In this document: positions 55,590 to 64,000 of the stretch, piece by piece
How the letters are laid out: every line of letters starts with the position of its first letter
Position numbering within the stretch: position 1 is the first letter of the stretch
From: Tricholoma matsutake
Taxonomy: Eukaryota; Basidiomycota; Agaricomycetes; Agaricales; Tricholomataceae
DNA length: 64,000 nt
Direction of reading: 5' to 3'
NCBI GenBank assembly: GCA_026075535.2
Contig: AP026548.1
Span: forward strand, 8,184,001 to 8,248,000
The notes under the pieces: model-generated
The model's database searches: none
What the model saw: only the letters and a program-made list of their open reading frames with translations
Told to the model about the DNA's origin: nothing
Position numbers and translations under genes: made by a program

Positions 55590-58500
55590 TTATTGGCACC
55601 CTCTGTTGGGAGCCCAACATACAACCAGGACCTTCCTGCCAATACCATAAGTGCCTGCTGGCTGCTGGACAGTTGTGACATGAGTGATAATATGGACAGG
55701 CTCAATAATACTAAGGTTGTTAGAGGGGAGTGCATCAACAATTTGTACCATAAATCCAGGGGGGTGTATGAATGGTGCCTGCCTCTCCTCTTGTGTAGAT
55801 AGTGATTGATGGGAGCAGACTCTTATAAAGGTGTGCATTATTCCCTCCAGCGGAAGTCTCCAAATGTTTTGAATGAATCCTGTATCATAAGCCTGTGTCA
55901 ATGGATTGTAGAACTTTATAGCACTGTTTCCTTTATGTGACTTTTCACAACTGAATGTGCACTCATCATGGTGCACCTGCAAAAGATGCTGGGCTTGTGG
56001 AGGGAGAATAATGGCATTTGGTGGATGGGGAAGATCAGAGTAAGCTCGGTATGGTCTTCCTGTCTGGTGAAGATAATTAAGCAGATTGTTATAATCTACT
56101 TCAAGAAGGCAAGGTGCCTTTGCTAGAATATCTGCCACTTCTGTAGCCTGGAGAGGTACTGGATGGTCATCCATGGCCATGTCTCCTGGCTTAAGAATAT
56201 CACATAATTCTTTTAAATGATCTTCACTGTGCAGTAAAGCATCTACACATGCTTGACGACTCATCTGACGAAGCATTGTAAGATCTAAATCCCCTGATCT
56301 TGGTATTAGCTATCAATTTTTGAGCAAAATAATTGAAACACATATGGAGATGATAATTGGTGTTCATTTTTTGCAACTTTCCATTCTTGTGTTCACCTGG
56401 AAACTCACTAAAAGAAGCCAAAGGACCCCAATATTTGAGAAGAGCACCATTATGCATTGCATAATGATGGTTTGGCTTGGATGGACAATGTGGAAAAAGT
56501 TGTTGAATAGCAGTTCGATATTGAATATAATGCTGAGTATAGGCATCAGCATCAGCATTGGAGGTTTGATATGCAGCTACAATATTTGTTGCTGCAACAA
56601 CATGATAGAAGCAGTAGAAGTGCTGGTGGTGGAAATTTGTGGCAGTAGTCATGTACCAGAATTCCTGACAGGAATAATGAGGGGAAAGATACATGTGAAG
56701 AGGGTGAGATATTCCTGAGCTTTGAGCTTGCCATGGCTTGGTTCACCAAGATTGGTTGGTGGTCTTTGTATCCATGTTGGAAGAGTGATATCATGAATGC
56801 AATTTCTTATTGCTTGTGGCTCAGTTTCTGTGAAGCTAAAAGGCAAAGGGTCAACAGGAATATAGTTATCATCATCATCATCATCATCATCATAATTGAA
56901 GTCATATGCATAGGGATTTGTGTAGCTCTGTGTGGTGGCTGTAGGTGTTGATGATGAGGATGAGTCTGATAATTCAGAAGAAGATGGTGAGGGAGACATA
57001 GGTGGTGGTGTATGGTGCATTGTTTAGCTGCTTCTTGAAAAAGGTCATCCAATTCTTCAGCAGAATCTGATACATCTGCCTCACTCCACTGCTTATCCTT
57101 TTCCACCTCTTTAACTTTTTGGCTTTCATCCTCATCCCGTCCAATTCCCCAGAATGCACGAAGATGATGCTGTAAAACACCCTCAAGCCAGTTATGCATA
57201 AAACCTAGTACAACATGTTTGACTGGATCCCAATATGGAAGATTATGCAGTGGAGTCCATTGCACACCAGTTGTCTTTTGCAGAGCATTTTGACCAGCTT
57301 TGGTTGTCTGATGCAACCATACCTCTGCCTGTGCTTGCACCTGTGCACCATTACGGAGTTCCCAAGATTGAATATTGAGATCCTCTAGCTGATCACTGGT
57401 GCAGAGGCAGAAAGAACAGAACATTGTAGCACCATGTCCCAAAAAGCCAGTAGCCTTGTGACTTCCCTCAAGATCAGCAATCACAGGTGCAATTTTTGCT
57501 TTCACAGAGATGCCATCAGGATGTCTAGATGTTGGCAAATTTTGGCCTGGTGCAGCACCTTACTTGGCAACAGATTTAATAACAGGTTCAAGAAGATGAG
57601 AGATGGTTGTGGGGTCAGGAAGATGGGGAGGAGGTGTGAGACCAACAATAAATGTATTCTCAAATCGATACCGAAGATGAAAAGGTAAGTTCAAGCAATA
57701 AAGCAGGATTGCTCCACAAGACACTTTTTGCCTATATATAAAATAAGCTGTGTCATAGTCTATGCAGAATTTGTTAATAACTTACCAGCAATCTTATTGG
57801 TATAAGGATTGAGCCAATCAATATAGATTCCAAATATTAGATGATAAGGAGACTGTAGAAAACCCTGCAAGTCATCCCAAGCAGGACTATCCTGGATATC
57901 ATTCATAGTGGCACCAAAGGCAGCTGGTATATGGTTTCTGTGGTGGTTGAAAGCCTCATGAAGGCTGTCTTCAATGACCTTGAAGGATAAAAAGAACTGA
58001 AGCCAAGAATCAAAGGATTGTGTAGTGTATAGATGACATGGGACCCATTTAGGCCCATTTGGAGTATTCTGAGTTGTCCAGAGTTTTGTGTTACAGGATT
58101 GTGATCTTGGGGATGCCGTCCACTAACATTGCCAAGGAATAGGATGGGAAAAGAGGGAAAAGCACTTGGGGCAGCATGCTGTCCGAATGATTTCTGGCTC
58201 TGAGCAGTGAAGCCGATATGCTGTACGGACATCATGAGGAAGTTTGATGTTTGGAAGCTTGACATTGAGTCCAGATGATGAAAGAGCAACCTTGACAATA
58301 GAGAGAGTCACAGAAATAATAAGTTGAAGTCCTTGTAGAATTTTGTTGGTAATAGAATGACTCACACCAGCTCTATTGTGGAGCCAGATGACAAGGAGGC
58401 AGATCATCTTTGTGATAAGTACTGTAGAAAAGTTGATATCTGCATAATTACTATTAGTCTTGATCTAACAATAACAATGTAGCACTTACCTGTGGGAGAA

Positions 58501-58703
58501 TTAGAAGCTCTAGAATGTTTTGGTGATGGGCTTGGGGATGATGATTGCCGCTTCCCCTTTGCCAGTTGTGAAACAGGCTGTTTATCCTGTTTCTCATGCT
58601 TCAAATGGGTAGAACCATCAACATACTGTCCTGGCTGTTCAACACCATTGATGAAGATGGTTTTTGTGCTACAAATTGTGCAGTTACATATGACTGGAGG
58701 CAT
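55590..58703 (-). pseudogene. Tnp2-type CACTA transposase, multi-exon with few stops
   Basis: The minus-strand gene starts at ATG 58703 (MPPVICNCTIC) with a Cys-rich N-terminus and a Ser/Lys-rich linker. A 65-nt intron follows near 58490-58425. The next exon has DVRTAYRLHCSEPEIIRTACC, PKCFSLF, HHRNHIPAAFGATMNDI and FGIYIDWLNPYTNKIAG, then another intron. The Tnp2 core comes next, with FHLRYRFENTFIVGL, APVIADLEGSHKATGFLGHG, MFCSFCLC, LPYWDPVKHVVLGFMHNWLE and a poly-Asp tract. The C-terminus has KPNHHYAMHNGALLKYWGP, EFPGEHKNGKLQ and the LTMLRQMSRQACVDALL segment. In-frame stops lie at 58123-58125 and 57560-57562. These are DDE-type transposases. With only about two stops this is the youngest-looking transposase gene in the window. 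Confidence 0.85.
56866..56893. repeat. (atc)n microsatellite inside the Tnp2 gene
   Basis: About nine atc units encode a run of Asp residues on the minus strand. Confidence 0.9.
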
Positions 58704-58944
58704 GGTGACCTTGGTGAAGCCTCAGTGAAGGAAAAGAGGGGGAAAGAATGACAGCTGTTTTGGACCATTTTAATAGAAACATCAAAATTGGTTGCTATTG
58801 TAACTGATGTACATCCTCTAACTGTCCCATGCAACAGTCTGATGCCTGTCACCATAGTCACTATCATGAACCTATTGATTTAAACAGATATTTGTTTGTA
58901 AAAGGAAGCATCAATCCAAGTGCTCAATTTGGTAGGATTATGTA

Positions 58945-59050
58945 ATAAGGTGCAAACTCCAGTCAACCATGAGTCAACCATGAGTCAACTATGAGTCAAC
59001 TGCGAGTCAACCATGAGTCAACTGCCTCAAGGGCAGTTGAAACTCAACTG
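58945..59050 (-). repeat. Right subterminal repeats of the CACTA element
   Basis: Six or more copies of gagtcaac[ct]atga follow each other at 11-22 bp spacing, ending with a small palindrome (cagttgaaactcaactg). On the minus strand the unit reads gttgactcatg, the same as at the left end. Confidence 0.8.
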
Positions 59051-59074
59051 TCTCAGAACTTGCCCATTGTGTCA

Positions 59075-59339
59075 CCTTGATAGGATCCATCTCCACCTGA
59101 CTGCCCAAGATACTCAGGCCAAGGTACTTGATCTTGGTCTTCTCAAACTCGCACTTGTCCTGATGAAGGTAGAGTTTGTACTGTCCAAGTTGTTGCAGGA
59201 TGAGGCACATGATGTGATGGTGCTCTTCAACCATGCAAGTGAAGATGAGGATGTCATTGAGATAGATACAAACAACACCTTTGAGGATGAGGTTGTGGAA
59301 GATCTTGTTCATCATGGTCTGAAAGGTGGCAGGACTATT
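59075..59339 (-). pseudogene. Reverse transcriptase fragment of chromovirus A2
   Basis: It encodes the palm segment from [10 protein letters not shown] through the catalytic box to KIKYLGLSILGSQVEMDPIKV. The box reads YLND (codon 59258-59256): the first Asp is changed to Asn, whereas A1 has lost the second. The frame is cut at 59074 by the CACTA element and resumes at 52911. Confidence 0.85.
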
Positions 59340-59471
59340 AGAAAGGAAAATTAATAATAAAATAAGGAAAAATCATAGAAAATGAAGAATAGAAGGAAAT
59401 GAAGTGAGGAAAAATATAGGATGAACGTAAAAAATAGGAGAAACACATGAAGCACCCTTAGTCCCCTTACA
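59340..59471 (-). repeat. 5' LTR remnant of chromovirus A2
   Basis: Only the first 132 bp of a family A LTR remain, from TGTAAGGGG at 59471. It is fused at 59339/59340 to reverse transcriptase through a 3-bp shared word (CTA). Confidence 0.85.
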
Positions 59472-59625
59472 CAGCCACTCCCTGATGATGCTGACAAGGT
59501 CTCATCACTGCTTCCTTGAGAGTTGATAGTGGCCACATTGGTCTATAATCTCAAATTTCATATGGTATTCCAATATGCACTACTCTAGACAATCTACATC
59601 CCTCAGATTATCTGCATGACTCGTG

Positions 59626-59679
59626 GCACTTGAAATATTACTTTCACACACCTTTTTGGCTGGACTCAACCTCACTCTT
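59626..59679 (-). repeat. Right arm of the inverted pair flanking element A2
   Basis: Reverse complement of 50126-50179, about 85-90 percent alike by eye (ttggctggactcaa and cacacaccttttt words). Confidence 0.6.
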
Positions 59680-60274
59680 TCAAAACTCAACCAAAAAATA
59701 AGCAAATTACATGGTGCTCTAGAGCTCAATTACTAGTAAAATGTTTACTACAAGATCATGTAAAAATGTGGCCTGGTTGTTGAGATATGGCTTGCAGAAG
59801 ATATATGGCTTATTTGTGCAAAAAATTCATCAAAATCACACAACCACCAACTTTAATGCAAACAGAAATAGACCAGCTATTTACATAGAAGATATAATTG
59901 TCCAAAGCACATTCTTGAGGTGCCCAAACTAAAGAGGGAGCATAGTGGTCTCCCTTGCTGTGTGATGCCATCCAGTAAACAAAGCCCAAGTTCAACTTCA
60001 GCTGTTCCCAAAAATCATGTGTTGCAAAGGAAGTGCTGGGTGAATAGCGTTCACTTACCATGATGGCTTCCAGACCAATCTGAGGTGTGGTGGTGTCATG
60101 AAAGCCACCAGCATGCTCAGATCAGTGGCAGCACGACTGGGAGAACATCTGGTTATTGGAAATTGCCATGGGTGCCACTGCCACCACTGCCATCATCAGT
60201 CCCACGAGTGCCGCCATCCAATCTGAGAGGCTTGGGAGGGTCAATAGAGTGTATATGAGTTAATACAATCAGTC
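59680..60274. other. Upstream region of the CxC5/CxC6 gene
   Basis: A minus-strand open segment (60061-59810, MVSERYSPSTSFATHDFWEQ) preceded by a Pro/Gly-rich stretch near 60240-60150 looks weakly like a divergent exon, but no family is recognised. Confidence 0.3.
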
Positions 60275-62817
60275 ATGTCCTCACTAAACCTGCAGGACAT
60301 TTTCCCTTTGAGCCAGAGGTTCCTTATGCTTTCCCTGGGCAAAATTCAGCAATTTGTTCTGTTGGCAGCAAAACTGAAAGATGACATCCTTCTCGCACAA
60401 CCAACATCTGTTCTAGTGTTTGATCCTCCCATGATCCTGCCACCAACAGTAACCACTTTCTTGCAGAACAGCTGCAAAATCTCTGAGCCTTGTGTTGAGG
60501 CATGCTGGGAGGTTTTGAAGTCCACTATCTGGCATGATGGCAAAAACCTCGAGGATAGTATTATAGCTGACTTTGCTGCTCATGGTCATTATCTTGGGCT
60601 CTGTGCATTGGAATGTGCTGTGATAGGATTAATATCTCATATATGATTATTCTAGACTCCAAAACCTTGTATCCCCCTCAGCACAACTGCGCTAATGCAA
60701 GCTGCTCATGCAGTAGGACAGGGAAATTGCTGAAGAAGCAGGAGCAACAGCAAGGGGTTTTGTACACACTTGATAAGGGTGCGCTTCCTGTACAATCCAT
60801 TCACTTGTACTGCAATGGTAACTTTCATATCCTGCTATTAATGGGCAGAGTGTTAACCTGCCAATAGAATGCAACACAAACTATCATCACAACTTCCAAT
60901 TCCATGGTGGCATCCACACTTATTATGATGGGATTCCTGATATCATTCAAGGGGGTGAGCATCAATTTGCTGAGAAGCAGCTCATACAGCTCTGGATCAC
61001 ACTCATGTTAGTGTCATGGTACATTTTCTTTTTCATACCTTGTTGTAAAAATCAGTCTTGACTTTCACCCTCTGCAGGACATTGGCTACCAACTGTGCAT
61101 GTATATACAACCATGCTCTTTCAGACACTGCCCCCACAGGTGACTGGGCCTTTGGATTCATGGTCACTACCAAGCAGGTATGGGATGGCTTTGTGCTCTT
61201 GGCACTCCTAGAGGACTGTCAGGGCCAGTCAAAGCTACTTGAGGTACCTCATACTGGTGCACAAAAGGACCACTTAATGGCTGCACTCTGTTCTCATAAT
61301 CTTCATTTCTGCATGTATGGGCAGCCTGAGCTCTGTCATTACTGTAATAAGTGTATGCAAGTCTTCAAAGATGGTACAAAAGTCTGGGTTGTGGTCATCG
61401 ATGGTGTTACAGTTGGCTGTCCTTGCTGTGCTGTTCATAATTGTAAAACCCCCCTCCAAAACAACTGACATTGCTTCTGTCCAAATGTTGCCGCCCAGAA
61501 TCTGATCTGTGCAATTGTTGGCTGTAACTCTCCTGTCACTCCAGACCACCACACATGTTCTGATCCAAGTCATCAAGAGGCTGAACACATTCACTGCAAA
61601 CAGGGACAGGCTCAATTTCAGCTCAAGGAACACTTACAGCATGCCCAGGTAGCCCACCCCAATGACGCAGTTGCTGAAGATGTCGACACTGCAGAGCTCA
61701 TTGATGCAGATCAGGAGACAGGGGAGTTTGATGTTGGCAGTGCACAGGCAGGTGGGAAGAAAGAATGCATACAGGGTCAGTTTTGTAAGGGGACTAGGGG
61801 GTGCCCCATGTGTTTCTCCTATTTTTTATGTTTGTCCTATATTTTTCTTCACTTCATTTCCTCCTATTCTTCATTTTCTATGATTTTTATTTATTTTATT
61901 ACTAAATTTCCTTTCTATCACATTTGTGCATGTTGACAGTTTTATATTTAGAGGCAGAGTACCTTTTCCAACATCTACCCCTTGGAATGATGTCATTCAG
62001 TGGCCTTGATCTGCCTATTTCCATCTTTTCTATTTTAAGGCTATTATTTGATTTGCAATCTTCACATATACTGAGCATTGGCAAAGGGGTCCTTAGAGTT
62101 TTCTCTTCAGATTTCCCTTTGCTAGGTGCACCTTCACTCCCTGTAATATGTACCATAATTTTAACTTTGGATTTCCCTTTGTGCTAGTCCACTAATTAAG
62201 TGGCCTCTAAGGTTGCCCTTATAAGTTTGGTCGAAGGCGAACACACAATGAACAGATTATTGTTATGCCTTGTGGGATGATTGTTGCATGGGAGAGATTT
62301 TATGGGGCCAAGGGTGGTGGAAGTGTTATTGTAAGTGATGCAATCCTGATACTGTAGAATCCCTTGCTCACTCAGCGGCAGGAAATGATCAAGCACACCT
62401 TTCAATATCAAGTCGGACCATATTTTCTTTGACACCAACTGCACACTGGCAGGAATGGTCCAGGATGGCAAAGATCCCTTCTTTGACAATATAGGACTGA
62501 CAGTTGATGTCTTTCACTTCAAGTGCAAGCACTCCAAAACTGATCTGTTCTGTCAAAGAAATTGTAACCCTGCTGCATATCCCGAGCTCATTTCTGAGGA
62601 CAACCAGGGCTGGTTTTTCAACTCATCAATTGCAGAGCAGATGAATGTGTGACTTGGAGGCTACCACTCAATTTGTTCAGAGATGCTCATGGATAAGTAT
62701 ACATTTTTCTTGGATGAGATGATCTTGCAAAGGAACTGCATGATGAAGGAGAAGGTTGCAAAGGAGGGGAGGTCCCCACAGAACTGGCCCTATCCTCACA
62801 AGAATCCAACACTGTAA
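60275..62817 (+). pseudogene. KDZ-associated CxC5/CxC6 protein gene, split by a solo LTR
   Basis: Exons run from ATG 60275. The CxC5-type cluster is CANASCSCSRTGKLLKK, then LYCN, a 50-nt intron, and CNTNYHHNF. Another intron (61018-61077) precedes TNCACIYNHALS. The CxC6-type cluster follows (CHYCNKCMQVF, VVVIDGVTVGCPCC, CFCPN, TCSDPSH) with a TGA at 61466-61468. The frame is broken at 61783 by a 440-bp LTR with duplication AGTTT and resumes at 62224 (GRRRTHNEQ). It continues across an intron at 62331-62375 to the KDZ-like end VDVFHFKCKHSKTDLFCQ, CNPAAYPEL and WFFNSSIAEQ, with a TGA at 62650 in place of Trp. This is a second KDZ lineage, unlike the CxC2 type at 39-43 kb. Its element's ends are not identified. 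Confidence 0.8.
61784..62223 (+). repeat. Solo LTR of family A with duplication AGTTT
   Basis: A 440-bp LTR from TGTAAGGGG to CCCTTATA is flanked by AGTTT (61779-61783 and 62224-62228). Its removal rejoins the CxC5/CxC6 frame exactly. This fixes the borders of the family A LTR. Confidence 0.95.
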
Positions 62818-63208
62818 TCATTATAATACACAATACATGGGTTGGGGCAGTATCTGTAATTTACCCTCCCCCACCTATTCTGATTGGAGTCCAGTTATTC
62901 CAGTCAGAGTCCAGTTATTCCAGTTATTCTGACCAGATTCCAGTTACTCCAGATGCTCAACTCAGAGTATATACCCTAATGGATAGTCAAATTTCAAGTC
63001 TTAAGTTGTGAAAGTGCCTACAAAATATATTTGTGCAGAGTAAGGATTGAACTCAAGACATCTTGATTAGAGTGATCACATGACAAACCAAACATGTGTG
63101 CTTAACCAGTTGAGCCACAGGAGAATTATTAGTTAGTAATATAAGGTTTATTCATGACACTCTAATTTTTTTCAAAATAGTTAAGATCAAAAAATTTTAA
63201 TTAACCAC

Positions 63209-63475
63209 ATCCCTCACATTGAATGCGAGGGAGTGGGGATGATTGTGATTACATACATAAACAAAAAATCCTCCCTCTCACAAGATGCAAGAGGGAGTTT
63301 TATTTATATACATAAAAAGCTAACCCCTCACGCTGAACGTGAGGGGGGAGGTAAAAACATGAAGAAAAAAATCCCTCCCCCACGCAAAATGGGGGAGGGG
63401 GGGCACAATACTAATAAATAATTAAAAGTACAAAAAAAATCCCTCCCCACACAAAGTGCGGGGGAGGGGGAGGGG
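63209..63475. repeat. Hairpin array of copy 2
   Basis: Five stem-loops (about 63209-63232, 63269-63297, 63325-63350, 63371-63399 and 63441-63471) correspond one by one, in reverse order, to those of copy 1. Loops such as ATTGAATG, ACAAGATGC and GCTGAACG are conserved, as is stem pairing. Confidence 0.85.
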
Positions 63476-63509
63476 ACGCAACCCCGCTGTGCTAGGTGTG
63501 TTGTTTGTC

Positions 63510-63790
63510 ATTCCACCCATGATCCACCCCACGAGCAGTTGCTTGTGAGGCTGGGGGTAGGTGGCTTGTTGTTGTTGTTGTTCCACCCACAATCCACCCC
63601 ACAAGCAGTTGCTTGTGAGGCTCGGGGTGGGTGGTGCATTGTCATCTCCTATCCCTGCGCCTGGGTGTCATTCCACCCACCTTCCACCCCATGAGAAGTT
63701 GCTCATGAGGCTGGGGGTGGGTGGCTTGTCATTGTTGTCGTTCCACCTGTGATCCACCCCACAAGCAGTTGCTCGTGAGGTAACCCTCTG
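63510..63790 (-). repeat. GC-rich minisatellite of copy 2
   Basis: Inverted counterpart of 45290-45715, with at least four copies of the core agcagttgct[ct][gt]tgaggct in alternating spacing. The open frames across it are repeat artefacts. Confidence 0.8.
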
Positions 63791-64000
63791 GGGTCTCCTG
63801 GCATCCCTCTCTGCACCCTCCTAGCCCATGTCGACAGCCTCACATCCCATTTGAATGGGGAGGAGGTGATTGGGTGGGCGTGGGCATGGGTTGCGCATTT
63901 TTCATCGTGGCAGGTCATCCCCAGTAGTATATAACCTAAAAAGCAATAAAATACAATTAGTTGATTGATAAAACAAAAAGCAAAAAAAAAGAAAAAAAGA

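Larger units (their letters stand above)
52915..59071. mobile_element. Complete 6,157-bp CACTA (EnSpm/CMC) transposon
   Basis: Inverted ends CACAATGGGCAAG bound the element, and the 3-bp duplication TCA flanks it (52912-52914 and 59072-59074). The empty site exists in the same window: chromovirus A1 at about 6321-6345 runs uninterrupted through the matching sequence, and removal of the element plus one TCA restores it base for base. CACTA elements use CAC-type ends and 3-bp duplications. Inside are subterminal repeats, a plus-strand gene of unknown function and a minus-strand Tnp2-type transposase gene, transcribed toward each other. Confidence 0.93.
50285..59471 (-). mobile_element. Chromovirus A2 (family A), deleted and carrying a CACTA insertion
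   Basis: The minus-strand element is flanked by the 5-bp duplication CAGCC (50280-50284 and 59472-59476). It has a 3' LTR (50285-50708), pol from the catalytic part of reverse transcriptase onward, and only the first 132 bp of the 5' LTR (59340-59471). That LTR piece is fused directly to reverse transcriptase, so the rest of the LTR, gag and protease are deleted. A CACTA element (52915-59071) splits pol. Without it the remnant is only about 3.0 kb. Confidence 0.88.
62854..64000 (-). mobile_element. TIR element with tRNA-like end and hairpin array (copy 2, cut by window end)
   Basis: It starts CTGTAATTTACCCTCCCCCACC at 62854 and repeats, in opposite orientation, the right half of copy 1: 18-bp subterminal array (62875-62960), tRNA-like module (B box 63044-63054, A box 63106-63117), hairpin array (63209-63475), minisatellite (63480-63790) and the start of the internal region. 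The target-site duplication cannot be tested because the other end is outside the window. Confidence 0.8.

Overview
The window looks like chromosomal DNA of a basidiomycete fungus, most likely an Agaricomycete. The few host genes have short GT-AG introns (48-69 nt), and the mobile elements are typical of that group: KDZ transposases with CxC2 and CxC5/CxC6 cysteine clusters, Tnp2-type CACTA transposases, chromodomain Ty3/gypsy elements (chromoviruses) and Ty1/copia elements. There are no bacterial features.

Layout. (1) 1-14.8 kb is a graveyard of LTR elements: a gag plus transmembrane remnant ending in an LTR; an inverted gag-protease fragment with its own LTR; a nearly complete but stop-ridden chromovirus (family A, copy A1, 3.6-9.05 kb); a 5'-truncated copia element (9.05-12.55 kb); a complete 1,556-bp gag-only LTR element with target-site duplication TAGCT; and a solo LTR with duplication GACAG. 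(2) 14.8-28.8 kb is a gene island: a C2H2 zinc-finger gene, an intact seven-exon EFM7/NNT1-like methyltransferase gene, an intact two-exon BTB gene, a possible BTG/TOB-like gene and a small secreted-type protein, separated by stretches in which I see nothing convincing. (3) 28.8-50.1 kb is a second chromovirus (family B). Its integrase gene is split by an 18.4-kb DNA transposon of the KDZ superfamily (29,989-48,391), whose removal restores the integrase reading frame exactly. The KDZ element carries a CxC2-KDZ transposase gene and four unrecognised companion genes. A 2.4-kb terminal-inverted-repeat element with tRNA-like ends and a hairpin array sits inside one of its inverted arms. A 340-bp foldback MITE interrupts the chromovirus further downstream. 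(4) 50.1-59.5 kb is copy A2 of chromovirus family A (minus strand, duplication CAGCC). It is interrupted by a complete 6,157-bp CACTA element (52,915-59,071, duplication TCA) with a Tnp2 transposase gene and a convergent gene of unknown function. (5) 59.7-62.8 kb is a decayed CxC5/CxC6-type KDZ-associated gene split by a family A solo LTR (duplication AGTTT). The window ends inside a second copy of the hairpin/tRNA-like element.

The window is therefore a record of nested insertions, at least three levels deep on the right side. Six insertions can be dated relative to their hosts from duplications or empty sites visible in the sequence. Nearly all element genes carry in-frame stops. In A1 most stops are explained by CpG-to-TpG change at CGA codons, and both family A reverse transcriptases have lost one catalytic aspartate by CpG-to-CpA change, which suggests methylation-driven decay. 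No intact autonomous element is visible. The most unusual items are the very large KDZ element with its cargo and internal inverted arms, and the tRNA-like/hairpin-array element present in two copies.
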